Positions 53,139-61,884 of a stretch of DNA of 64,000 nucleotides are shown here, one piece after another. Within the stretch, counting starts at the first letter, position 1; every line of letters begins with the position of its first letter. This DNA comes from Melghirimyces algeriensis (GTDB taxonomy: Bacteria > Bacillota > Bacilli > Thermoactinomycetales > DSM-45169), in the NCBI RefSeq assembly GCF_900182565.1, contig NZ_FXTI01000003.1:273893-337892 (forward strand), given 5' to 3'. Position numbers and translations under genes: made by a program. The notes under the pieces are model-generated. The model was not told where the DNA came from. It saw nothing but the letters and a program-made list of their open reading frames with translations, and did not search any database.

Positions 53139-54554
53139 TTAGGCCGCTTCTCTTTTTTGTTCATACACTTTGTTCCTCTTCTGCATCTGTTTGGCATACC
53201 AGACGAACAGCAGAATATATGCTGTCAACGCGCCAATTGTCATCATAATGTATTCGAAGGAGAAGCTTTCCCCCATTTTCCCGACTAAAATGGCTAGAAA
53301 TTTTTCTACCGGACCTTCCAGTGTGGAGTGACTGATCAATACGTCTTGATTCACTTCCGCCGGAAAGGCGCCGACGGATTTGGCAGTCTCTGTCACAAAG
53401 GGAGCGATCGCTGTTCCGGACCAGAGGAAAACGGGAACCATGATGGACCCGATGATGATCATTCGCAAAATTTTACCGCGCGTAACCACTAACAGAGCCG
53501 GCGTCAAACCGATCGCGATAATCCCACCTAATGGGAGGAGCTTGTTGCCGGGTAAAATCAAAGCGATTCCGAGCATAATCGGTGCGATGACGTTGGCCGC
53601 AGCCCACATTTCCGGACGGGCAGCAACAAAGGGCCAGTCAATCCCGATAAAGAATTGTCTCCCCTTCATCTTTGCGCTCAAAAAATTGGTGATCCCTTTA
53701 GATAGAGGTTCAACCGCCGAAATGAACCAGGTACCGACGACGGAGAACAATTCCAGCGAAACACCACCGATAAAGGCTAGTGTAAAGGTCGTATGCACCG
53801 ATTGTTGACCAAGGATTCCAACGAACGCACCGAGATAGACCCCGATAGCGAACTTGCTACCCCAAAAGCCAATTTTTTCATTGAGTTGGGCGGCGTCAAA
53901 GTCATACTTATCGATGAATGGAAGCAGCTTGTCAAACAATTTATCAAATACCATGATCAAGGGATTGAGCATGAAATTTAGATGCGTGGTTGTCGTCGGG
54001 TTGGTATCCGGCATGTCCAACAGGTCATTAAATGTGGGCTTCATGAGGTCGGAGTTGATAAACTTCATAACTCCTAACATGATCACGAGCAAGGTGGCCA
54101 ACAGGAGATTGTCCGAGTAATGCATGACCAGAAGTCCGATGATCGACAGGTGCCAGAAGTTGAAAATATCGACGTCTAAGGTGTTCGTCTTGTTCCAAAT
54201 CAGCATGACGATGTTGATCAAGACCAGAATGAAGAGGAAGAATAACGTGTAGGCTGAACCCCAGGTGATCGTTGCCAGAGGGGCCCAACCGACGTCAGTA
54301 ACTGACAATTCAATTCCGGTCGATTTGACAAAATCCTTTAACGCCGGCGCAAAATTCCCTGTGAGAATATCGATGACGGCGCCGATGCCTGTCAAGGCGA
54401 TCGCTAATTTCAATCCACCTTCGATGGCGCTGCTTGGCTTGACACGCATCAACATCGCAAGCAGGCTGAGCAGAATAAACATGAGCGGGGCTGCACCGAG
54501 ATCGACCAGAGGTTTGAACAGCGAGTTGGCAAACTGTATAATTACATCCATCAT
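53139..54554 (-). CDS. gatC: PTS EIIC, galactitol family
   Basis: 471 residues, ~10-12 helices, the membrane channel of a Gat-type PTS. Signature: DMPDTNPTTTTHLNFMLNPLIMVFDKLF and ATITWGSAYTLFFLFILVLINIVMLIWNKT. It imports the sugar and hands it the phosphate from EIIB. It follows EIIB by 23 bp. Confidence 0.9.
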   Translation of the reverse strand: MMDVIIQFANSLFKPLVDLGAAPLMFILLSLLAMLMRVKPSSAIEGGLKLAIALTGIGAVIDILTGNFAPALKDFVKSTGIELSVTDVGWAPLATITWGSAYTLFFLFILVLINIVMLIWNKTNTLDVDIFNFWHLSIIGLLVMHYSDNLLLATLLVIMLGVMKFINSDLMKPTFNDLLDMPDTNPTTTTHLNFMLNPLIMVFDKLFDKLLPFIDKYDFDAAQLNEKIGFWGSKFAIGVYLGAFVGILGQQSVHTTFTLAFIGGVSLELFSVVGTWFISAVEPLSKGITNFLSAKMKGRQFFIGIDWPFVAARPEMWAAANVIAPIMLGIALILPGNKLLPLGGIIAIGLTPALLVVTRGKILRMIIIGSIMVPVFLWSGTAIAPFVTETAKSVGAFPAEVNQDVLISHSTLEGPVEKFLAILVGKMGESFSFEYIMMTIGALTAYILLFVWYAKQMQKRNKVYEQKREAA

Positions 54555-54577
54555 TCTTCCCCACCTTTTGGAAAGCG

Positions 54578-54880
54578 TTATTTATTTAATTTTTTGATAA
54601 TTCCTTCTAACTCATCAAAGACAGGATCGGCCATCGCCGGGATGCGATACAGAATGGGACCTGCCTCCACGATCGGGATCTGGACGTCGAAGCCGAGTTT
54701 GGGCTTGGAGATCGGAGCGAAAATATCATATTGCTCCATCATCGCTTTATTGATATCCTTGATCACCACTGCATCCACTTTGACACTGTAGCCTCTCTTT
54801 TTCATCTCCTCTTCCAACGCCGTTTTGATTTGATGACTGGAATTCACTCCTGCTCCACAAGCCGCCAAAATGTTAATCAT
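54578..54880 (-). CDS. gatB: PTS EIIB, galactitol family
   Basis: 100 residues. MINILAACGAGVNSSHQIKTALE carries the phosphorylated Cys8 followed by the P-loop GAGVNSS. It takes phosphate from EIIA and gives it to the sugar. The gene starts right after EIIA, with no gap. Confidence 0.92.
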   Translation of the reverse strand: MINILAACGAGVNSSHQIKTALEEEMKKRGYSVKVDAVVIKDINKAMMEQYDIFAPISKPKLGFDVQIPIVEAGPILYRIPAMADPVFDELEGIIKKLNK

Positions 54881-55360
54881 TTAAAAGCACTCCTTTTTTA
54901 GGACATGATAGATCTCGTCTTTAGAGGTTGACGTTTCCAAAGCTCTCATTCTTTCCTCATTGGTCATAATCGCCATCAAGTCAGAAAGAACCTGCGATTG
55001 ATTCGATTTTTCATGATTGATGATAAAGAATAAATATTTAACATCAATTTCCTGATCCGGGGCGATCATATTTTTGAAGGGAATTTCATGTTTTAGCTTG
55101 ACGAACGCGATCACCTTCCCATTGCAGAACTCCGCTTCTGTATGGGGGATGGCTGCATTCGGCAATCCCGTTGCGACAGGACTCAAGTCGATCCCTGTCG
55201 GGTAATGCCGTTCCCGTTCCATAAGTGCCTCGGTAAACTCCTTATTGACAAGTCCCCTTTCCAGGAGAATTTTACTGATTTTAGTAAACACCTCCTTTTG
55301 CGTGGTATCATCGGTTGTGAAGATCAATTCTTTGGTAAAAAGTGATTGTAGCGCTTCCAA
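54881..55360 (-). CDS. gatA: PTS EIIA, galactitol/fructose type
   Basis: About 159 residues. The phospho-acceptor His73 lies in GLPNAAIPHTEAEFC. The start is probably the TTG at 55360, with GAGGTG 6 bases before; a GTG at 55369 is also possible. It receives phosphate from HPr. Confidence 0.88.
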   Translation of the reverse strand: MEALQSLFTKELIFTTDDTTQKEVFTKISKILLERGLVNKEFTEALMERERHYPTGIDLSPVATGLPNAAIPHTEAEFCNGKVIAFVKLKHEIPFKNMIAPDQEIDVKYLFFIINHEKSNQSQVLSDLMAIMTNEERMRALETSTSKDEIYHVLKKECF

Positions 55361-55378
55361 GGTATTCACCTCTTCTGT

Positions 55379-55897
55379 TTATTGCTTCGGATATTCACCA
55401 CGATCCCATTTTTCCAGGAACTCATCGAAATAATGATCATTATTCATTTGCTCTTCATTGGTAACGAGAGCATCGATCTTTTTGATGATCTCTTCCTTCT
55501 CTTTGCTCGGCTTGTATTCCGTTTCCAGAAAGACGTCGATGATATTTTCGATCAAGCCGATCCCCACAATTCGACCGCCCACGGCAATCACATTGGCATT
55601 GAGGTTTTCTTTAGCATATCTGGCCGCTTCCATATCTCCTACCAAGGCAGCGCGAACCCCTTTGACTTTGTTGGCGCTTACAGTTACCCCGACACCGGTT
55701 CCACAGAGTACAACACCTAAATCCGCTTCACCGGAAGCCACCTTTTCACCCGCTCTTTTTCCGAAGATGGGATAATGGGTGCGCTGCTTGTCATAGGTAC
55801 CATGATCAATCACTTCATGCCCCTTTTTCTCTAAATAGGATGCGATGTAGTCCTTGATTTCTGTCACGATATGGTCGCAACCGATTGAAATTTTCAT
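55379..55897 (-). CDS. lacB: Galactose-6-phosphate isomerase subunit LacB
   Basis: 172 residues, RpiB/LacB family: MKISIGCDHIVTEIKDYIASYLEKKGHEVIDHG and GVVLCGTGVGVTVSANKVKGVRAALV with the catalytic Cys of this subunit. With LacA it converts galactose-6-phosphate to tagatose-6-phosphate. Confidence 0.92.
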   Translation of the reverse strand: MKISIGCDHIVTEIKDYIASYLEKKGHEVIDHGTYDKQRTHYPIFGKRAGEKVASGEADLGVVLCGTGVGVTVSANKVKGVRAALVGDMEAARYAKENLNANVIAVGGRIVGIGLIENIIDVFLETEYKPSKEKEEIIKKIDALVTNEEQMNNDHYFDEFLEKWDRGEYPKQ

Positions 55898-55909
55898 CTC
55901 AAAATCCTC

Positions 55910-56338
55910 CTAGCACATTTTGTTTAGCATATCGACTCGGATTTGATGACGACCGCCATCATAATCGGTGTTTAGAAAGGCCTCGCAGATTTTCTCTGCT
56001 AAACGGGGTCCGACGATACCAGAGCCGATCGCGATCATATTGGCATTGTTGTGTCTGATCGTCATTTGCGCGGAGTGTTCATCAAAGGCATTGGCGCAGA
56101 CGATATATTTGTACTTATTGGCAACCATAAACGGGCCTACACCGTATTCATCAATGACAATTCCCCGCTCTGCCCTCTTTTCTTTTACAACCTTAACCAC
56201 TTGTGTCGCCGCATCGAAGAAATCCAGATCTTTTCCAGTGGTTTCGTCCACAATCTCATGTCCGAGGTTGCTGAGATGCCGCTTCAAGTGTTCTTTTAAT
56301 GTAAAGCCCTTCGTATCACTGCCAATGGCCAGTTTCAT
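55910..56338 (-). CDS. lacA: Galactose-6-phosphate isomerase subunit LacA
   Basis: 142 residues, the short partner of LacB: MKLAIGSDTKGFTLKEHLKRHLSNLGHEIVDET, and GIVIDEYGVGPFMVANKYKYIVCANAFDEHSAQMTIRHNNANMIAIGSGIVG. The Cys of RpiB is replaced by Tyr/Gly, as normal for LacA. It lies 12 bp from lacB. Confidence 0.92.
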   Translation of the reverse strand: MKLAIGSDTKGFTLKEHLKRHLSNLGHEIVDETTGKDLDFFDAATQVVKVVKEKRAERGIVIDEYGVGPFMVANKYKYIVCANAFDEHSAQMTIRHNNANMIAIGSGIVGPRLAEKICEAFLNTDYDGGRHQIRVDMLNKMC

Positions 56339-56362
56339 TTCCCCAATCCTCCCTAAGCTTTT

Positions 56363-57112
56363 TCAATTGATAATCTGGCATTGTGATCGGTAGAACGCCT
56401 CAAACTCTTCGGGCAGCTCTTTGTCGGTGATGATCGCCGTGACTTCGTCAGCGTTGCAGATCACCTGAAATGCTTCCACGCCGAACTTGCTGTGATCGGC
56501 TACAATATAGCGGTTTTGGGAGTTGTTCAAAATAATTTGTTGAACGACACTCTCCTCTTCGTCTGCCGTAGTGATTCGTCCATCCATGATCCCGTTGGTA
56601 CCGATAAAGGACTTTTGTACTTTTATTTCCTGCATCAATTTGCGGGTGAAATAGCCAATAAATGATCCCGTTCGTTCTCGGAGCTTGCCTCCGATCAAAA
56701 TCAGATCGTAGGTCGGATCACCCTTAAAGCGATCAAAGATGGATAGGGAATTGGTGATAACCTTTACATGGGTCGCTTGCAGATAATCATAGATTAACTC
56801 CGTGGTCGTCCCAGCACCGATAAAGACCGTATCATCGTCTTCGATTAGCTCTGCGGCTTTTTTAGCTACATGCCGTTTCGCTTCGATATTCATTTCCCGT
56901 TTTTCGCTGTGGGATAATTCCGTAAACCGTTCCTTCGTTTTCTTCTTCGCACCACCATGAATTCGCTCGATAACCCCTTGCTTTTCCAAATCCAGCAGAT
57001 CGCGTCTGATCGTCATGGGTGTGACATTCATCAACTTGGAAGCTTCCGATACTTTCAAAAAATTCTTCTCATCGATGAGTTGAAGGATCTGTTTTTGACG
57101 TTCATCCTTCAG
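56363..57112 (-). CDS. lacR: DeoR-type repressor of the lac locus
   Basis: 249 residues if the start is the CTG at 57112. Its HTH reads NFLKVSEASKLMNVTPMTIRRDLLDLEKQGVIERIHGGA, and the rest is the DeoR effector domain with the GAGTTTELIYDYL and DHSKFG blocks. Upstream of CTG, AAGGAGG stands at the right distance, and the reading KDERQKQILQLIDEKN is the usual DeoR start. A TTG at 57058 would cut the first helix. LacR-type proteins answer to tagatose-6-phosphate. Confidence 0.85.
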   Translation of the reverse strand: MKDERQKQILQLIDEKNFLKVSEASKLMNVTPMTIRRDLLDLEKQGVIERIHGGAKKKTKERFTELSHSEKREMNIEAKRHVAKKAAELIEDDDTVFIGAGTTTELIYDYLQATHVKVITNSLSIFDRFKGDPTYDLILIGGKLRERTGSFIGYFTRKLMQEIKVQKSFIGTNGIMDGRITTADEEESVVQQIILNNSQNRYIVADHSKFGVEAFQVICNADEVTAIITDKELPEEFEAFYRSQCQIIN

Positions 57113-57136
57113 GGCAACCCACCTCCTTAATTGTTC

Positions 57137-57191
57137 TATAATGTTTTTATTTGTTTATATAATGTTAGAATAAAATATGTAAACGCTTTAA
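57137..57191 (-). promoter_or_regulatory. lac promoter region with cre site and direct repeats
   Basis: 57178-57191 (TGTAAACGCTTTAA) matches the catabolite-repression consensus in all but one base, and lies on the putative -35 box. TATAATGTT occurs at 57137-57145 and 57158-57166, 21 bp apart, a direct repeat suited to a DeoR-type repressor. The stretch 57192-57478 has nothing else I can name. Confidence 0.65.
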
Positions 57192-57478
57192 TCAAGTCTT
57201 TTTTCTGTTCGTTCAAACATTTTTAGCGGAAATTTTTCTGCATATAGAGGTAATTAGTGAAAAATAGCGATTTTGATGTTTCTTTATGTTTTTTTGCTGT
57301 CTCGTTTTCACTTCTGTCTGCATGGAACTGCCTCCAGTAATGGAATCCCCGGGGATGCTGTCACCAGGGGTAAAGCAAACCTGCATACCAGTCCAACTGA
57401 TGCGGTAAAATGAAAATCCCGTTGGAATAGTGGATCTTTAAAAAATCGTTAGCCCTAGGTAAGGCAATCAAACAAAAA

Positions 57479-57522
57479 AGGCTGTCCTATAAGGTGATGT
57501 ACATCACCTTATAGGACAGCCT
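57479..57522. terminator. 44-bp perfect palindrome, terminator-like
   Basis: 57479-57500 and 57501-57522 are exact reverse complements (AGGCTGTCCTATAAGG ...). On the minus strand it is followed by a T-run. It probably ended the crotonase gene whose relic lies at 57532-57690. Confidence 0.65.
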
Positions 57523-57531
57523 CAAATACCT

Positions 57532-57690
57532 CTAGACGAGATATATCACAAATTTTTTCCGCTCCGTTTCTGCACTAGCGCCCCTTAAAATGGGCTGTCG
57601 TTCGAGAAAAGAATTCACGCCTTCTTTGGCTTCCTCCGTTTTCAGTAAGTTCCAAATCCATCTTGTTACATCTTTAGTGATTCATGATAA
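57532..57690 (-). pseudogene. Relic of an enoyl-CoA hydratase C-terminus
   Basis: On the minus strand KDVTRWIWNLLKTEEAKEGV, then NSFLERQPILRGASAETERKK, then a TAG at 57532. TEEAKEGVNSFLERxPxxxG is the typical C-terminal helix of crotonase-fold enzymes. There is no N-terminal part. 57691-57866 holds other unplaced debris. Confidence 0.45.
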
Positions 57691-57866
57691 CCTTGGATAG
57701 CGAAGATCCGATACCAACGTGAACTGCTCTCCACGAAAGTGGTAGAGCTTCATAGATTCAGAAACAGTAGACTTTTGACTCCTATGGATCCAAAGGAGTT
57801 TGTAACCTTATCAGGGTTGAAAAAGCCTACCAGTTTTTCGTTCCTTGCTACTTCATCCGTACAAGA

Positions 57867-59894
57867 CTAAGATGGTGCTAGTTTATGAAAAAATGATCGA
57901 AGGTTCTTCTTCGCTTGGTTTTCAAGTTTTTGCAGACCAATATCCAAGCTGATATTTCCATATTTCGTATAATAGGTATTTACAAGAACCATGGGATTCT
58001 TTAACACCCGCGGGTAGCTGGGGATGTTACTTTCTTTTCCTGCAAGTCGAATAAAATGATGATCATTATAAGCGGAACAACTGATATACAGATCCCATAT
58101 ACCTCTTTGAATCCATTCGTGCAGAGCTAAATCGCATTGAAATTCAAAGGTAGACGAACTGGTTCGCTCAATGCTTATCGGAACATAGCGATCCATTAAT
58201 TGATCACGTCTACGAACATATAACTGAAGATTTAATGCCTCTCCAATGTTCTCTTGTTCCTTCTCAAACTGAATTTTCCCTTCCAGAGAAAGCACCCCAC
58301 TTGTAATCCATTCTATGCGGGTCAATCTGCATTGAGGAGGATTTAATTGTACACGTCGGTTCTTTTGTTTGAATACCGCTTTGTAGACATTGATCCAATT
58401 TTTCGTAAACCGTTCCTCACTTAATTGAGTCGAAATCTTGCAGGCTTCTTTACTCATGGCCTCCAATTTTTTTTGATCCGTAAACAGCTCAATCATCGAT
58501 TCACTTAACAAATCCACGTCTCCATAACGAACCAAAATTCCGTTTTGATTGTTGATAATCATTTCGCGAGGGCCATAGTTAACATCATAACTGATTACCG
58601 GAGTACCTGCCGCCATACTCTCTGCCACGACAAGCCCAAATCCTTCTCTGCTGGACGGTAAAACTGAAAACGCAGCCTTTTTGAATACATCAATCGCATC
58701 ATGAGCAAATCCTTTTATAAATACGTGGGATTCCAGTCCTAATTTTTGGATTAGCTGACGCAAGTTTTCTTCCTCCGGACCAAACCCCCATAGCTCCAAT
58801 ATTGCATCAGGGACGTGATCCACTACTTTTGAAAAAGCTCGAATCGCATGATCCAAGTTTTTTTTGGCAGTAAATCGAGATACTATAACTGCGGTTCGCA
58901 ATTTTCTGTTCATCACGGGGTAAATGCTAGCTATCTTTGGAGCATAATGGGGAACAGAGTGATAAATAGACCGAGGACCAAATTGTCTTTCAATGTCCTT
59001 TTTTTGCTGTTCAGTGATAAAAACCATACCATCAAATTGACTGGCTTGTTTAAGAATCTTTTTATGCTCTTTCATTAGAGGCGCTCCATAAGTATATGGT
59101 TTGCGCAAATGATTACTGTGCATCATTTTAACCTTGGCTACTTTTGGATGTTTTACTCCCAGGAGTAAAACATCGGTTTTGTACATTTCAGATTGAAATA
59201 GAGGATTCTCCGATTTTTCGGCGATCTGTTCCAGCCAATAAATCTTCAACTCCTTTTCACTGTTAAATACTTTGGTGTCATCCTGCTCACTGTCAAACCA
59301 ATATACTTCATAGCTTTTTCCGGTTTCAGGATGATACCAGTTGGACAGAAAAAGCCGTCCGTTTTCATCAAAAAAGGAAGACTGGCGTGGTTTATTTAAA
59401 ACATCATCCATATAAACAGCTCGTCTCAAACGGCCTTTTAAATCAAAATATTCTCGGTGTGTTCGACTTTGATTCTCATTATAATAATCAATAAATTTTA
59501 TCCTATGATTGTGATCATAGGATTTATGCTTAACCAGCCACCCATCTTGAAATAAACAGTATTCATTCTCATCATCTATTTTCTCTGCTACCAAACCCTC
59601 TTCTTCCACAGGGTGTTCAATCTCCTGGGTATCTGTTTCCATCATTTTTTTGCGACGTGCTAAGAACTCAAAAAAATTACTAATCGTTACGTATTCGTTG
59701 ATGATCCCTGATTGCAAAAGCTCTTTTCTGACCGAATCATACTCCGGATTATAATTGAATGTGAGAATATGAATGGTTTGTTGCAGTTCCATGCCCACCA
59801 AACTCGCTCGCCTTAGTACATTCCTCGTCAATCCACCACGAACAACACTTAATGAATGGATTAGATAATAGATTTGCCCATCCAACGATTTCAT
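57867..59894 (-). CDS. Glycosyltransferase family 4, TagE/GtfA-like
   Basis: 675 residues. The start KSLDGQIYYLIHSLSVVRGGLTRNVLRRASL is that of TagE/TarM/GtfA-type enzymes, which add glucose or GlcNAc to teichoic acid or protein. The middle part (~60-350) is the insertion of this group. The GT-B catalytic domain reads SREGFGLVVAESMAAGTPVISYDVNYGPREMI, with the EX7E-type pair of retaining GT4 enzymes. The last ~140 residues are an extra domain. A wall-glycosylating role is likely but the acceptor is not known. Confidence 0.8.
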   Translation of the reverse strand: MKSLDGQIYYLIHSLSVVRGGLTRNVLRRASLVGMELQQTIHILTFNYNPEYDSVRKELLQSGIINEYVTISNFFEFLARRKKMMETDTQEIEHPVEEEGLVAEKIDDENEYCLFQDGWLVKHKSYDHNHRIKFIDYYNENQSRTHREYFDLKGRLRRAVYMDDVLNKPRQSSFFDENGRLFLSNWYHPETGKSYEVYWFDSEQDDTKVFNSEKELKIYWLEQIAEKSENPLFQSEMYKTDVLLLGVKHPKVAKVKMMHSNHLRKPYTYGAPLMKEHKKILKQASQFDGMVFITEQQKKDIERQFGPRSIYHSVPHYAPKIASIYPVMNRKLRTAVIVSRFTAKKNLDHAIRAFSKVVDHVPDAILELWGFGPEEENLRQLIQKLGLESHVFIKGFAHDAIDVFKKAAFSVLPSSREGFGLVVAESMAAGTPVISYDVNYGPREMIINNQNGILVRYGDVDLLSESMIELFTDQKKLEAMSKEACKISTQLSEERFTKNWINVYKAVFKQKNRRVQLNPPQCRLTRIEWITSGVLSLEGKIQFEKEQENIGEALNLQLYVRRRDQLMDRYVPISIERTSSSTFEFQCDLALHEWIQRGIWDLYISCSAYNDHHFIRLAGKESNIPSYPRVLKNPMVLVNTYYTKYGNISLDIGLQKLENQAKKNLRSFFHKLAPS

Positions 59895-60099
59895 ACAGCT
59901 CCCTCTTTCAATTTGACTTTTTATGTATCCAAGGGAAATACTCTCTATCTTGTTATTCGTTGCAAGATCTCGTTTTCTTGTTTATTGAAGCAGAAAAAAT
60001 CGCAGAATGCGGTAAAAAATATATTGCTAATCCTTAGATTGGCCGAGAAATTCCCGCAAAAAAGCAGTCATTTTTGAAAAAATGACTGCAATGATATCG

Positions 60100-61743
60100 T
60101 TAACCATTCTTTTGATATGTCATGGCTTCACCGGTTCTATGAAGCCCTGGTTGACCATTCTCGATAACAAACGAGGCTCGAGTAAAAATGGGCGCATCGG
60201 GTCGACTGACATAGGGAAGTACTCGAAAGTCTGTTTTCCAAACGTCTGGTGTCAAGCGACAACGTACATAACCGCGCTGGTGATTTACAAAGTGAATATG
60301 AGGATTTTCAGCTAGAAACCGTTGATCATTTTTTGTACCGTCCTTGCCATCTCCTTCTGAGGTGATCGAAGTCCCGACAAGTTCAACCCCAATGGTTTTC
60401 GAATTTGGGTTGTTAAAATCAGCCTTTAAGTCACAAGCCCAGTTGGAATGAACGTCTCCGGTGAGAACAACTGGATTGGAGATCTTCTCCTTCGAAAGGA
60501 ACTTTAATATTCGATCCCTGGAGGCGCTGTACCCATCCCATGTATCCATATTCCGCAACCGATTGGGTCCCTTTTTCAGGACTCTTTGTGAAAAAAAGAC
60601 TTGTTGAGCGAGAATGTTCCATCGAGCTTCAGATTGACGAAGGCCTTGAAACAGCCATTTCTCTTGCTCATCCCCCAATATACTACGATCTGGTGAAGCA
60701 GCGCTCCACCCTGCCGGACTCCAACCATCTCCGTACACCTGATTATGACGATATTGCCGGGTGTCCAACATATTAAACTCTGCTAAATTTCCAAAGGTAA
60801 ATCGCCGATAAAGGTTCATATCCGGTCCATGAGGAAGTGATGATTGACGCAAAGGCATGTGTTCATAGTAAGCTTGATAAGCAGCAGCCCGCCGGCGAAT
60901 AAATTTCGACGATGATTGCCCTTTCTCAGGCGTTGTATTTGCATAATTATTGTCCACCTCGTGATCATCCCAAACAGGAATCCAGGGAAAGGTGGCATGC
61001 GCCTCCTTCAGATCGGCATCTGACCGATATTGCGCATAACGGTTACGGTATTCATTTAGTGTTTTCGGTTCACCCCCTTGATGGGTACGGACATTTCCGC
61101 TGGAGGCAACATACTGTTTTGGAGCATGTTCATAGATGTAGTCCCCCAAATGAATGACAAAATCCAAATTTTCTTCTACCATCCGACGGTATGCCGTATA
61201 GTATCCATGTTCGTAGTGTTGACAGGAAGCAAATGCAAAAGTCAGCTCCGAGAGACGGCTTCCATATGGCGGAGCTGTTTTCGTACGACCCGCAGGACTG
61301 ATTTCCGAGCCCGCTTTAAACCGATACCAATATTCCCGCCCCGGTTTCAAGTTTCTGACGTCTACATGAACGGAATGTCCCAGATCATGTCTAGCAACAG
61401 ACTCTCCCCGTTGTACTACGTTACGAAACTCTCTATCTGAGGCAACCTCCCATTGCACCAATTGATTTTCCGGAGGCATTCCTCCCCCATTCAACGGATC
61501 AGGGGCGAGTCGGGTCCATAGTACAATTCCGTCAGGAAGCGGATCCCCAGAAGCGACTCCCAATGTAAACGGATAAGACGGAAACCGTGGGGCTGCATCG
61601 ATGCGCATCCCGGAAATGGGATACAAAATGGTATAACCCAAAGCTAAGGCAGTAACTTTTCCTAGTGACTTTAAAAAGTCGCGCCGATTGAGCTCAGTGT
61701 TTAAGAGTCTCTCCCACGCGGGATGACTTGGAGAATCTTTCAA
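60100..61743 (-). CDS. phoD: PhoD-type alkaline phosphatase/phosphodiesterase
   Basis: 547 residues. Tat signal motif NRRDFLK at 19-25, then a hydrophobic helix. The N-terminal Ig-like domain (VASGDPLPDGIVLWTRL) precedes the metallophosphoesterase part: FAFASCQHYEHGYYTAYRRM, HLGDYIYEH, PVWDDHEVDNNY and VVLTGDVHSNW, which hold the Fe/Ca ligands. It is exported folded and splits phosphate mono- and diesters, including teichoic acids. No pho box is visible. Confidence 0.92.
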   Translation of the reverse strand: MKDSPSHPAWERLLNTELNRRDFLKSLGKVTALALGYTILYPISGMRIDAAPRFPSYPFTLGVASGDPLPDGIVLWTRLAPDPLNGGGMPPENQLVQWEVASDREFRNVVQRGESVARHDLGHSVHVDVRNLKPGREYWYRFKAGSEISPAGRTKTAPPYGSRLSELTFAFASCQHYEHGYYTAYRRMVEENLDFVIHLGDYIYEHAPKQYVASSGNVRTHQGGEPKTLNEYRNRYAQYRSDADLKEAHATFPWIPVWDDHEVDNNYANTTPEKGQSSSKFIRRRAAAYQAYYEHMPLRQSSLPHGPDMNLYRRFTFGNLAEFNMLDTRQYRHNQVYGDGWSPAGWSAASPDRSILGDEQEKWLFQGLRQSEARWNILAQQVFFSQRVLKKGPNRLRNMDTWDGYSASRDRILKFLSKEKISNPVVLTGDVHSNWACDLKADFNNPNSKTIGVELVGTSITSEGDGKDGTKNDQRFLAENPHIHFVNHQRGYVRCRLTPDVWKTDFRVLPYVSRPDAPIFTRASFVIENGQPGLHRTGEAMTYQKNG

Positions 61744-61825
61744 TAGAATAGCCTCCCTTTTTTCCGTTTGGATTATTTAGGTAGTGTGAACGAAATCAAG
61801 GGAGACAATACTGAAGCAATAAAAA

Positions 61826-61854
61826 AGTCCCCAACCTGAAACACGCTGGGGACT
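61826..61854 (-). terminator. Terminator of the recombinase gene
   Basis: AGTCCCCA / TGGGGACT stem with a 13-nt loop, and six T after it on the minus strand. Confidence 0.75.
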
Positions 61855-61884
61855 GAAAGATTCGTCTTTGAAATCCTGTATCAT

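Noticed and set aside
53380..53808. Plus-strand frame opposite the EIIC gene
   Set aside because: It is a shadow of the membrane protein gene; its product has no family features.
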